The translations under genes and the position numbers were made by a program. Below the pieces are notes generated by a model, which ran no database searches, was not told the DNA's origin, and saw nothing but the letters and a program-made list of their open reading frames with translations. From contig NZ_OUNR01000001.1 in assembly GCF_900403705.1 (NCBI RefSeq), forward strand, positions 186,001-250,000: a stretch of 64,000 nt of DNA, in the 5' to 3' direction. This DNA comes from Nitrospira lenta (GTDB lineage Bacteria; Nitrospirota; Nitrospiria; Nitrospirales; Nitrospiraceae). Positions 56,381 through 64,000 of the stretch are shown in pieces (position 1 is the first letter of the stretch; each line of letters starts with the position of its first letter).

Positions 56381-58720
56381 CTACACCGGCAGATCGAAGG
56401 TAAACACCGCGCCCTTCGGTTGATTATTCGACGCCTGAATCTGGCCGTCGTGATCGGTGATGATCCGGCGCACAATCGCCAGCCCCAGCCCCGTCCCGGT
56501 TTTCTTCCGCGTAAAATATGGCACAAAGAGCTTCTCTTGATCTTCGAGCGTAATCCCGATGCCTTCGTCGGCCACGCTCACGATCGCGCGCTTGCGTTTG
56601 GTGTCATATTTCGTACTGACCCATACACGCCCCGTATGATTCATCGCCTGAATGGCATTATCAAATAAATTCACACAGACCCGCTTGAGCTGTTCACGGT
56701 CGAAGTTGAGCACCGGAAGATCTTCATCCAACTCGACGCAGAAGGCGATGTCCTTATGCGCCGCACGGTACAGCGTGAGCACTTCCTCAATCACCTCATT
56801 GAGCGACTGCCGGGCCATCTGCGGCGCAGGCAGGCGGGCGAACTTCGAGAACTCGTCCACCATATGCTTCAAGCTGCCCACCTCGGTCACGATCACATTG
56901 GTGGCCTCATCAAAAATCTTGTCGAAGTCCGGGGACTTCTCGAAAAACTTCTTCCGCAAGCGCTGCGCGGAGAGTTGGATCGGCGTGAGCGGATTCTTGA
57001 TCTCGTGCGCCACGCGGCGGGCGACTTCCTGCCAGGCCGCGACTTTCTGCGCCTTGATCAATTCCGTGAGGTCGTCGAAGATCAACACGTACCCGAGGTC
57101 TTTATTCGCCTCATCCCGCATACGCGACCCGTTCAGCCTGATTTTCACGGGCTTGCCTTGCACATCCACTTGCCCTTCCAGCGACCAGTCGTCCCGGGCA
57201 TCGGCTTGCATCCGGTCGTAGACCGCTTGAAACACATCCAGGCCGAATTCTTTAAAGACCTCGTTTGCCGGACGATCCCGGATCCGGTCGGCGGACAACC
57301 CGAGAATCCGCTCGCCGGAAGGATTGAATGTCGTGATGATGCCGTTGCGGTCGATCGACAGCAATCCGGCGGCAATCGTCTCCACCACGGTTTCGATATA
57401 GGCCCGGCGGCGATCCAGTTCGACGTTCGTTTGCCGCAACGAGCGGTTGGCATCTTCCAACTTGAACTTGCTGCCTTGCAAGTCCCCGGTCATCCGGTTG
57501 AAGGACTCGATCAATGTTCCGATTTCATCGGTCGCTTTGGCATCGATCTTCACCGACAGGTCGCCTTGCGCCACCGCCTCGGTCGCTTCGGCCAGGCGCT
57601 GAATCGGCACCGTAATACTGCGGGCGACATAAAATCCGAACCAGGTGGCGCTAAAGAGGATCATCACAGTCACGACCGCCACGAAGAGGTAGGCGCCGGC
57701 CTTAATTGGATTCTTCATAGCCTTGATCTGCTTATACTCTTCGTATTGCCGCCCGATGCCTTCCATTTTCGTGAGCAGCGATTCCGGCACATAGGCCTCG
57801 ACGACTACGACGCCGGCCAGTTCACCCCGATTGTTCCCGGCCGCGACCGGCACCCCCGCCCGTACCAACCGGCCGGTCTGCGCCTCCTGCACCGACGTGA
57901 ACTCCTGCTTCCCGTTGATGACCTGCAACACCAGCTGACTGACCGGAAGGTCCAACACGCCGGCGGGAATGTCCGCATCCAGCGCTTTGGTGAGCGTCTC
58001 CATTTTCGATGAAAACACTTCGATCCCCGCCACGCCGTATTCCATCCGCTTGCGGGCCATGGCCGCAATCAGCAGATCGCGCTGTTCGGACATCAGCATA
58101 TCTTCGCGAAACAACTCCTGCCCGATCGCGCGCGCACTGTTGACGGCCAGCGCAATGTGTCCGGCATGTTGCATGCGGGCAACTTCATACGAATCCTTCA
58201 TCACCCGATCGATCTGATCGCTGAACCAGACATCGACTGCTTTATTGACCAGCCCGCTCGCCACAATCGCCAGCAGAATCGTCGGGATCAGCGAGAATCC
58301 GATAAAGGCCGCGATCAGCTTCGTCCGAAACCCCGATCCGACCAGCCGGTGCCGCCGCTCGAAATAGGCTTTGATCAAGTTGCGCGAGAGCAACAGCGTC
58401 AGCACAACGAAGCCGATTAAGTCGAGATTCAACAGCAGCAGCACAAAAGCGTAGCTGGTCGTCGGCAAAAACGAATCGGCTTCGCCCCCGCCGGGCACCG
58501 CCATCTGCGAATAGTAGAACGTCAGCGCCAGACTGGGGATCAATAAGATGAGGACGAACCAGACCGGACGGAGCTGGGGCGCCTTGCGCTCGGGTTCGTT
58601 GGAACGAGGGGGCTTGCCGGAGGCGGCAGAACCGGAAGACTCGATGCCGGACACGCGACGTTCCGCCAAGCCCGGCCCCGCAGAGGACAATGAACGTGAT
58701 GGCTGTTCCGAATCCGGCAT
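56381..58720 (-). CDS. ntrY: Histidine kinase NtrY-like
   Basis: The 779-residue protein has several N-terminal helices, a large periplasmic loop, a HAMP domain after the helix ending FYVARSITVP, a PAS domain (~440-560), an H-box VAHEIKNPLTPIQLSAQRL (His phospho-acceptor) and a HATPase_c domain with GTGLGLAIVRRI. The Ser/Pro/Glu-rich first ~40 residues are cytoplasmic. It is the cognate kinase of ntrX. The combination of HAMP, PAS and KNPLTPI motif is typical of NtrY. Confidence 0.9.
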   Translation of the reverse strand: MPDSEQPSRSLSSAGPGLAERRVSGIESSGSAASGKPPRSNEPERKAPQLRPVWFVLILLIPSLALTFYYSQMAVPGGGEADSFLPTTSYAFVLLLLNLDLIGFVVLTLLLSRNLIKAYFERRHRLVGSGFRTKLIAAFIGFSLIPTILLAIVASGLVNKAVDVWFSDQIDRVMKDSYEVARMQHAGHIALAVNSARAIGQELFREDMLMSEQRDLLIAAMARKRMEYGVAGIEVFSSKMETLTKALDADIPAGVLDLPVSQLVLQVINGKQEFTSVQEAQTGRLVRAGVPVAAGNNRGELAGVVVVEAYVPESLLTKMEGIGRQYEEYKQIKAMKNPIKAGAYLFVAVVTVMILFSATWFGFYVARSITVPIQRLAEATEAVAQGDLSVKIDAKATDEIGTLIESFNRMTGDLQGSKFKLEDANRSLRQTNVELDRRRAYIETVVETIAAGLLSIDRNGIITTFNPSGERILGLSADRIRDRPANEVFKEFGLDVFQAVYDRMQADARDDWSLEGQVDVQGKPVKIRLNGSRMRDEANKDLGYVLIFDDLTELIKAQKVAAWQEVARRVAHEIKNPLTPIQLSAQRLRKKFFEKSPDFDKIFDEATNVIVTEVGSLKHMVDEFSKFARLPAPQMARQSLNEVIEEVLTLYRAAHKDIAFCVELDEDLPVLNFDREQLKRVCVNLFDNAIQAMNHTGRVWVSTKYDTKRKRAIVSVADEGIGITLEDQEKLFVPYFTRKKTGTGLGLAIVRRIITDHDGQIQASNNQPKGAVFTFDLPV

Positions 58721-58848
58721 GGGGACGACTACGCTCCTCGCCTCGTTGTACGAAGCACTGAGCCCACTATAACGGAATTGGCGAGCCGTCTCAAAAGCTC
58801 TGAACTGAGCGGATCCGTGGGAAACCGGTGAGTGCTGCCCCGTCGGAG

Positions 58849-59235
58849 CTATTTGCCGGACGAGAGGGAAACGTACTTCATGCGAAGCGCGTAGAGCATG
58901 TCCCGCAAGACCGCCTGCTCTTCCGAGGTGAGATTCCCTTTGGTTTTCTCTTCGAGCACGGAGAGCAAATCGACAATTTCTTTGGCTTGCGGAAGATTGA
59001 CGGGAACGGCCTGTTGCTGAGGGTCAAGCTTTTCTCCCATCAGCATCAGCGAAGAAGAGCCTAGTGAAATGACGAAGGAAGAGAACGTGACGGGAAACGC
59101 CGATGCGTGAGACTCGATATCCGAGTCCGGCGCCACCGTCGGCTTGGAAGATTCGCGTGGACCTGAGGCATTCGCGGCGGTCTCCCCACTTCCACCCCGC
59201 CGATCCCGGATGACGAATCCTTCTTCTTCCGCCAT
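58849..59235 (-). CDS. DUF1844 protein
   Basis: The 128-residue protein has a disordered, charged N-terminus (~1-45) and a C-terminal helical part containing VTFSSFVISLGSSSLMLMGEKLDP and LTSEEQAVLRDMLYALRMKYV, the signature of DUF1844 proteins. Function unknown. It lies upstream of ntrY and is usually found near housekeeping operons in this group. Confidence 0.85.
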   Translation of the reverse strand: MAEEEGFVIRDRRGGSGETAANASGPRESSKPTVAPDSDIESHASAFPVTFSSFVISLGSSSLMLMGEKLDPQQQAVPVNLPQAKEIVDLLSVLEEKTKGNLTSEEQAVLRDMLYALRMKYVSLSSGK

Positions 59236-59366
59236 AGCTCCCTCATCAACAACTCGGAATTTATGCGCGGTACCCTACCATAGGCTCCCGGAGCTCGCAA
59301 GCGACGGACGACCGTTGAAGCCGACATTCCTATCGGTATACAGTGCGGCTCTCAACCGAGGAACGT

Positions 59367-60245
59367 ATGTCCGAGCGCTTTGCAAAATTGATCGATCTTA
59401 TGGCCACACTCCGGGCTCCGAATGGATGCCCGTGGGACCGCAAACAAACACACGAATCGCTGAAGCCCTACCTCCTTGAAGAAGCCTATGAAGTCCTGGA
59501 GACCATCGACCACCGGGATACCGCCAAGCTCAAGGAAGAACTCGGCGATGTCCTGCTTCAAGTCATCTTCCACAGCCAGATTGCGTCCGAATCCGGCACC
59601 TTCACCATCGACGACGTCGTCGACCATTTAGCCGCAAAACTGGTGCGGCGGCACCCGCATGTCTTCGGTGCTCCGGACACGGCGACGAAACCGGCTACCG
59701 GTGAACAAGTCCTGAGTCAGTGGGAAGAGATCAAGCGGGCCGAACGGCAGGCCGCCGGTGGAACACAATCGGCATTGGATGGAGTGCCTAAAGCGCTCCC
59801 GGCGTTGCTCCGAGCCTATCAAGTCCAGGCTCGGGCGTCGCGCGTCGGGTTCGACTGGTCCCACGATGCCACCGGGCTGGCCGATGTCTTCAAGAAGATC
59901 GCGGAGGAAATCGGCGAACTACAAGCCGCCCTGGCAGCGGCGGCAGCCGCCCCTTCCGTTTCGCATCAGGACGACGTCGCGGGGGAACTCGGCGATCTGC
60001 TCTTTTCACTCGTCAACCTCGCCCGGTTTCTCAAGGTCAACCCTGAAGATGCCCTGCGGCTCTCGACCAATCGCTTTGTCGACCGATTTACCCTGGTGGA
60101 ATCCCAGGCGGCCGAACAGCAACGCCTGCTGTCCGGCATGACGGCCAGTGAATTGGACGGGCTCTGGGAAAACGCCAAGCGCCGGCTACGCGAATCCGCC
60201 GTGCAATCAGACTCAGCGGCCACAGCAAAGGATATCCCTTCATGA
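59367..60245 (+). CDS. mazG: Nucleoside triphosphate pyrophosphohydrolase MazG
   Basis: ATG 59367 (MSERFAKLIDL) has GAGGAAC upstream; the ATG 59343 is 24 bases earlier. The 292-residue protein has two MazG folds: LRAPNGCPWDRKQTHESLKPYLLEEAYE...ELGDVLLQVIFHSQIA with the E-x2-E and D metal ligands, and a second DVAGELGDLLFSLVNLARF. It hydrolyses NTPs to NMP and PPi and removes damaged nucleotides. It overlaps the following gene by ATGA. Confidence 0.93.
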   Translation: MSERFAKLIDLMATLRAPNGCPWDRKQTHESLKPYLLEEAYEVLETIDHRDTAKLKEELGDVLLQVIFHSQIASESGTFTIDDVVDHLAAKLVRRHPHVFGAPDTATKPATGEQVLSQWEEIKRAERQAAGGTQSALDGVPKALPALLRAYQVQARASRVGFDWSHDATGLADVFKKIAEEIGELQAALAAAAAAPSVSHQDDVAGELGDLLFSLVNLARFLKVNPEDALRLSTNRFVDRFTLVESQAAEQQRLLSGMTASELDGLWENAKRRLRESAVQSDSAATAKDIPS

Positions 60246-60859
60246 GCGACGAGCAGAATCCCTATCAAGAAGGCAAACGCGCCGGCGCCCATCCCCTCGT
60301 GGTGGTGTTCGCCATCTTGTTGGGCCTCTGGTTGTTTGTCGCGCTGATCGTGCCCAGCTCACGCAACAAACAAGCGACCGGGACGGAGGGCCCCGCAGGA
60401 CCCGTTGTGGAAGATCCGGAATCCGCGCCAGTCATTTTCAAAGTCCAGACCAGCATCACAGACATGAACGTCGTCGCGATTGTCGTACCGCCGGAAGCGA
60501 CCGACAGCCAAGTGGCCGGCCTGTTAAAACAGCTGAAGAGCGAACGGCTGGCCGGCACGCTGAGCGACCATATCCCCGCCACGACACCGGGACACCAGCT
60601 CGGCGATCATGCCGTCGCCGACATTTATGTGTTTTCGGATAAGCAATATGCCGGAGTGGAAGCACTCAAGACCTTGGCACTTGGTGCCCATGCACCCGGC
60701 ACACTCCTGCCGCGGGCGATTCCTTTTGAAGTGACGATGGAGGAAGTGCGCGGCCACTACCGGATCGACTTGAGCGATACCGGCGCGCCGGACAAAGGAT
60801 CGCTGGGCTATACCGACGAATCCGGCGTCCATTCCAAACGGTATCGCTCTATTTTCTAG
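60242..60859 (+). CDS. Membrane-anchored protein of unknown function
   Basis: The 205-residue protein starts at ATG 60242 (MSDEQNPYQEG), overlapping mazG by ATGA. It has a short cytoplasmic N-terminus, one membrane helix (LVVVFAILLGLWLFVALIV) and a ~150-residue extracytoplasmic part with no recognised domain. Translational coupling with mazG hints at co-regulation, not at shared function. Confidence 0.7.
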   Translation: MSDEQNPYQEGKRAGAHPLVVVFAILLGLWLFVALIVPSSRNKQATGTEGPAGPVVEDPESAPVIFKVQTSITDMNVVAIVVPPEATDSQVAGLLKQLKSERLAGTLSDHIPATTPGHQLGDHAVADIYVFSDKQYAGVEALKTLALGAHAPGTLLPRAIPFEVTMEEVRGHYRIDLSDTGAPDKGSLGYTDESGVHSKRYRSIF

Positions 60860-61140
60860 TGAAATCCTAAGTGATTTGACTGCTTCGGAACACTGTCTGT
60901 CCACAGGCCGCGCAGCCCTGTCAAGAGCCATTCAGGCCTTTGCTGTCCGCCACAAGATCTAGTAGGAGACGGCGCAGACACCCCAATGCCTAAATCTCAG
61001 GCAAAAAGCTCATCTGTTGGCAGAACCAGCACATCCAGGCTGATGAATATCGCTATCCACAGGGCTATCCCCAGAATCTGTGTGTGAACGCGACCGCTCG
61101 GAAGATCGGAGCCAATCGCCTCTAAAGAAGGGATGATCCG
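60860..61140. other. 281-bp intergenic region
   Basis: Convergent spacer between the membrane-anchored protein and a minus-strand gene. A CTATCCACA, eight of nine bases of a DnaA box, occurs near 61052, but it is isolated and there is no AT-rich repeat array, so no origin is claimed. No other feature is seen. Confidence 0.4.
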
Positions 61141-61548
61141 CTATAAGCCGACCCGTTTTCTGACCTCTTCCCGCAACGTCGCCTTTTCCTGCTCAAACAC
61201 GAGTTCTAGCTTTTGAAACAAATGGACCAGCGGTCCCACGAATGGAGCCAGCATCACATCGCGCCGCTCCAGCAGCATCCCCTCCGCCTCGGCAATTTGC
61301 ACTTTCCAATCCGCGATCGTCCGCGAAAGGACTTTGCCGATCACCAGTTGCTGTCCGGGAGATCCGGCGACCGGCCCCAACAATCGCTCGCGCAACACAT
61401 CCAGCTCATCGGGAATCGAGACTTTGACACGAATCCCAACCGGCGTCGCCCAGGCCTGCCGTTGAACGGAGTAGTCATACGAAAATATCGGCTCGCGCGG
61501 TTCACGGAACGGCCCGCTCACATCGAAAATCGTCAGCTTGTTATCCAT
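61141..61548 (-). CDS. Unknown protein, 135 aa
   Basis: The protein has no signal peptide or membrane helix. It is acidic at the N-terminus (FDVSGPFREPREPIFSYDY), has a middle part with a possible beta segment (VGIRVKVSIPDEL), and ends in a coiled-coil-like helix (FQKLELVFEQEKATLREEVRKRVGL). No family recognised. It is monocistronic, before the decayed RHS locus. Confidence 0.55.
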   Translation of the reverse strand: MDNKLTIFDVSGPFREPREPIFSYDYSVQRQAWATPVGIRVKVSIPDELDVLRERLLGPVAGSPGQQLVIGKVLSRTIADWKVQIAEAEGMLLERRDVMLAPFVGPLVHLFQKLELVFEQEKATLREEVRKRVGL

Positions 61549-61696
61549 CTCGCAGTTTCCAGTTCAGGTTCGAGGGGGTGCCACCAATCCACCGTACTAT
61601 AGAGGCTGCCTTCCAACGATGACAAGAGCCTCGAAATCACCCATCACATCCGACACTGTTATCAGCGTAGCCCTGCTCCCCTCCAATGACTATACC

Positions 61697-61716
61697 CGAA
61701 TGGGCTAGCCCATTCG
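61697..61716. repeat. 20-bp perfect palindrome
   Basis: CGAATGGGCT followed immediately by its complement AGCCCATTCG. It sits ~35 bp before the RHS remnant in the spacer after the 135-aa gene. It may be a recombination scar, a regulator site or a hairpin. Confidence 0.5.
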
Positions 61717-61750
61717 CCTATCTTGCGTGGTGTGGAGTGCGGACAATTAA

Positions 61751-62528
61751 CCCTTCGGCGAAATCGCCGGCCTAGTGGAAAATGTCGCCAACAACCAGTA
61801 GTTCCTCGCCAAGATCGTCGATCCAGAAACCAGCCTCCACCTCCTTGGGGCGCGATACTACGACGGGAAACTTGGGGCGCTTCTTGTCCGTCGATCCAGG
61901 ATTATTGCGGGGGCAGCAAGCCTCAACGCTGGGACGTGGGCAATTTCATAATGTTTATGCATATTCGGCGAATAATCCTTATCGGTTTGTGGATCCCTCC
62001 GGCAACACGCCGATCGATCTCGTATTCCTCGCCGTCGATGTCGCGAAGCTAGGATTTGCCGTCTATACTGGCGTGGGGATTAGTTCCGCCGTCGTTGATG
62101 TGGGCCTGAGTATTGCTGGCGTCGTGAGTCCTGTCGCGGGAACGGGAGAACTTCTCAAAGCAGGGCGCGGAGCGGAACATTCGATTGAAGCGATAACGGG
62201 CATTCAAAATGGTGCTGACGCAGTCAGAAGTTCAATTACCATCACAAAAGAAACTATTGAGAAGAAGACTCTCGGGGCAGACGGTGCTCGGAAAATCGAA
62301 ACCATTGAGCGGGAGAATGGAGCTGCTATATCTCGAACTCAAACGGTGACTAAGGATGGGGAGATCATACATCAACATCAGAACCAAATTGGAAAGCATG
62401 GTGGAGAGCGGCAATTTCCTGATGAATGGACAGGAACGAAAACAGTTGGTGAAGGTAAGCAGAAGCCTCCATACGAAAACCATCCACCACAGTTTGGTCC
62501 AGATAAAGTTCCTGGTGGACGCTACTGA
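61751..62528 (+). pseudogene. Decayed RHS repeat-protein C-terminus with toxin tip
   Basis: Reading from 61751 gives PFGEIAGLVENV..., then an in-frame TAG (61799-61801), then VDPETSLHLLGARYYDGKLG, the RHS core, in the same frame. The GRFLSVDPG that normally follows RYYD lies in another frame, so there is also a shift between 61861 and 61876. Downstream the open frame continues with NPYRFVDPSGNTPIDLV, a hydrophobic segment and a charged C-terminal tip containing IIHQHQNQIGKHGGERQFPDEW, likely a polymorphic-toxin domain of unassigned type. The repeats are gone; this is an orphan C-terminal remnant. Confidence 0.7.
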
Positions 62529-62545
62529 ATGTTCTGGGAGGGGCC

Positions 62546-63019
62546 ATGTTAGACCCAAAGTTAGCCAATTGGATTTGGGAAGTCATTAAAGTTGGCTTAC
62601 TTGAAGACGACATCGAAAAAGCGAAAGCTATGATTGCTGCCTTGTACGACAGGGGCCTTGAGCTTCCCTCTCAGATCGAAACGATGTTGTTAGAGATCTG
62701 GTCTTCTGGTGATGAATCCGCGCTTTGGGATCTTGCCCTTCTTTCAGCGGAGAAAGCTTTCTTTGATGTACGCGAGAGCGTTCTCCTCATAGCACTATTG
62801 GTATGCAAGGGTAAGCTGGGCATAAAAACAGCCTTTGGCCTTTTAGGGTTTGTCGGATTCAATCTCAATGAACTTGACCCTTCAATTCGGCATGTGATCG
62901 ATGTTGTTTGGCTATTGCGTCATGATTCAGAGGCGGGAGTCATGGAGGCTGAAGACGATACTCTTCTCGCAGAGGCACTTGAGAGAGTACTCAATGAGTA
63001 CAGGACAAAAGACCGATAA
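62546..63019 (+). CDS. Putative immunity protein to the RHS toxin tip
   Basis: The 157-residue protein starts at ATG 62546 with GGGAGGGG upstream, 17 bp after the toxin frame. It is acidic and helical (LANWIWEVIKVGLLEDDIEKAKAM; LLIALLVCKGKLGIKTAFGLLGF), consistent with RHS-type immunity proteins but without a recognised family. Base composition is AT-richer (sampled ~50 % GC) than the surrounding chromosome. The role is inferred from position. Confidence 0.5.
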   Translation: MLDPKLANWIWEVIKVGLLEDDIEKAKAMIAALYDRGLELPSQIETMLLEIWSSGDESALWDLALLSAEKAFFDVRESVLLIALLVCKGKLGIKTAFGLLGFVGFNLNELDPSIRHVIDVVWLLRHDSEAGVMEAEDDTLLAEALERVLNEYRTKDR

Positions 63020-63193
63020 GTCTACTTGACCGGCTTCATCTAGAGAGAGCCGCGTTATGTGTGTAGAGCAGTGTTTGGTTCGGTGCGTCGTGGAAGTCGA
63101 GCAAAACGGATGAGGCGACTAGTGAGAATTGCACTAAGCACAGGGAATCCCAGGGCTAAAATATATGAGTAGGCTTGAAAGGCAGGACCTAGG

Positions 63194-63679
63194 ATGAGCT
63201 GGTACAGGGAAGCACCAATGCCTCTGATCAAAGACAAAGTCCGTCCCATACTCAACGTAAGCTGTGCTGCGATTATGCTCAGTCTGCTCGTAGGATTTGT
63301 CCCATCTCTCTGGGCCCAGTCGGCGGGTGATGGGAAAGATGATCCGTTCTATGGCCAGAAGGGGCAGTATGGCGCGACGGATGTCAGCCAGCTCTTGGCT
63401 GATTCAACCCAGGCGATCTTTCAACAGGTGCAAGAAAGTGTGGCGCCGTTCACGGGGAATTTGAGTCTGGTGCACACCGATCTGGTGTTGCCCGGAAACG
63501 GCGGGTTCGATCTGAAAGTGCAGCATGCCTACAACAGCCGCATTGGGGGGCGGCGGAACACGTCAGCTCCAGGCGTGGTGGCGTACAACGAGCGCAGCAT
63601 AGCGGGCCTTGGATGGTCGTTCCACTTTGGGCGCGTCCGGAATCCGTTCGGAAGTGGTGAAATGATTGTGCTTATCTGA
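63194..63679 (+). pseudogene. Truncated N-terminus of an RHS/YD-repeat protein
   Basis: The 161-residue frame starts with a basic N-terminus and signal-like helix (AAIMLSLLVGFVPSLWA; an in-frame later ATG gives MPLIKDKV), then SQLLADSTQAIFQQVQESVAPFTGNLSLVHTDLVLPGNGGFDLKVQHAYNSR and GLGWSFHFGRV, typical of the N-terminal end of RHS proteins. It ends abruptly after GSGEMIVLI, where the repeat region should begin, and hemG/hemY lies directly opposite. It is a deletion product, likely inactive. Confidence 0.7.
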
Positions 63680-63703
63680 TACGGGTTTCACTGCGCGCCG
63701 GAA

Positions 63704-64000
63704 TTATGATCGGGATGGGTTTGCCAAGTGCTTCAGAACCTTCTCCGCGGCAACGGCTCCATCGCGGATACAGTCGGGGATCCCCACGCCGCGATACCCG
63801 GCGCCGGTCAGCACGAGTCCCCCGTAACGGCTCAACGCGGCATCCAGCTGCGTCAGACGATCGAGATGCCCCAGCGTGTATTGCGGCATCGCCTTCCACC
63901 AGCGATTCACTTCGACATAGGTTGGCTCAGTTGTGATGCCACACAGCGCGGCTAAATCTGCGCGGATCTTGGCGACCATCTGATCGTCGCTCAGCTGAAG
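63704..64000 (-). CDS. hemG: Protoporphyrinogen oxidase, C-terminal part (partial)
   Basis: The minus-strand frame enters from the right edge and ends at 63704. It encodes EPTYVEVNRWWKAMPQYTLGHLDRL and LVLTGAGYRGVGIPDCIRDGAVAAEKVL, the C-terminal FAD-binding signature of the HemG/HemY type protoporphyrinogen oxidases. It oxidises protoporphyrinogen IX in heme biosynthesis, fitting the cytochrome-rich window. The N-terminus lies outside the window, so length and start are unknown. Confidence 0.85.
   Translation of the reverse strand, partial: LQLSDDQMVAKIRADLAALCGITTEPTYVEVNRWWKAMPQYTLGHLDRLTQLDAALSRYGGLVLTGAGYRGVGIPDCIRDGAVAAEKVLKHLANPSRS

Noticed and set aside
61040-61070. DnaA-box-like CTATCCACA as replication origin
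   Set aside because: Only one box with one mismatch, no cluster, no AT-rich unwinding element, no dnaA/dnaN nearby.

Overview
The window looks like a chromosomal segment of a Nitrospira-type bacterium (phylum Nitrospirota). This rests on gene content, not on a marker gene: about 60 % GC, a high density of c-type cytochromes, a Rieske/cytochrome b pair in which cytochrome b carries its own heme c domain, a cytochrome-linked molybdenum oxidoreductase, phosphoketolase with acetate kinase, hemerythrin-like proteins, many sigma-54 activators and a 1646-residue multicopper oxidase. No rRNA, CRISPR array, insertion sequence or integrase was seen. One tRNA gene, tRNA-Ala(CGC), is present.

Layout. 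(1) 1-4025: AT-richer accessory cassette on the + strand: the tail of an unknown gene, a 909-residue protein-kinase/P-loop-ATPase fusion, and a partner of unknown family. This is the best candidate for an undescribed, possibly defensive, system. (2) 4064-18447: housekeeping and stress genes (two lipoproteins, AEC transporter, type II NADH dehydrogenase-like flavoprotein, methyltransferase, FAD/NAD reductase, zwf, Tat-exported aldo/keto reductase, phosphoribosyltransferase, tandem Usp, hemerythrin, cbpA-cbpM). (3) 18942-25741: minus-strand cytochrome region: PPK2, mono-, di- and triheme cytochromes c, a sulfite-oxidase-family molybdoenzyme and OsmC linked by ATGA overlaps, and a TsdA-like diheme lipoprotein. 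A role in periplasmic sulfur-compound oxidation is inferred. (4) 25842-30358: HAD hydrolase, ackA and phosphoketolase, tightly coupled, ending in an apparent ftsH remnant. (5) 30544-38180: Rieske/cytochrome b-c, a cytochrome c'-like protein, beta-propeller, CopD-like membrane protein, outer-membrane barrel, hemerythrin and an FNR-type regulator. (6) 38234-52521: a copper-redox block (two SUMF1-fold proteins without the formylglycine cysteines, a cupredoxin-like protein, the giant multicopper oxidase) followed by a regulatory block (PAS/sigma-54 activator, lone receiver, PAS histidine kinase, NtrC-type regulator). The multicopper oxidase has a candidate sigma-54 promoter, an upstream 12-bp dyad and a structured leader. 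(7) 52806-59235: tRNA-Ala, purN, purM, ntrX, ntrY, DUF1844. (8) 59367-64000: mazG and a membrane-anchored protein, an unknown gene, then a decayed RHS locus (orphan toxin tip, putative immunity gene, truncated RHS N-terminus) abutting hemG/hemY.

How the parts may fit together. The cytochromes, Rieske/b complex and copper proteins form a large periplasmic electron-transfer inventory under sigma-54 and FNR-type control. zwf, phosphoketolase and acetate kinase suggest sugar-phosphate and acetyl-phosphate flux. Most cluster-level functions are inferred from family and adjacency. Family calls were made by eye from motifs, without database searches.
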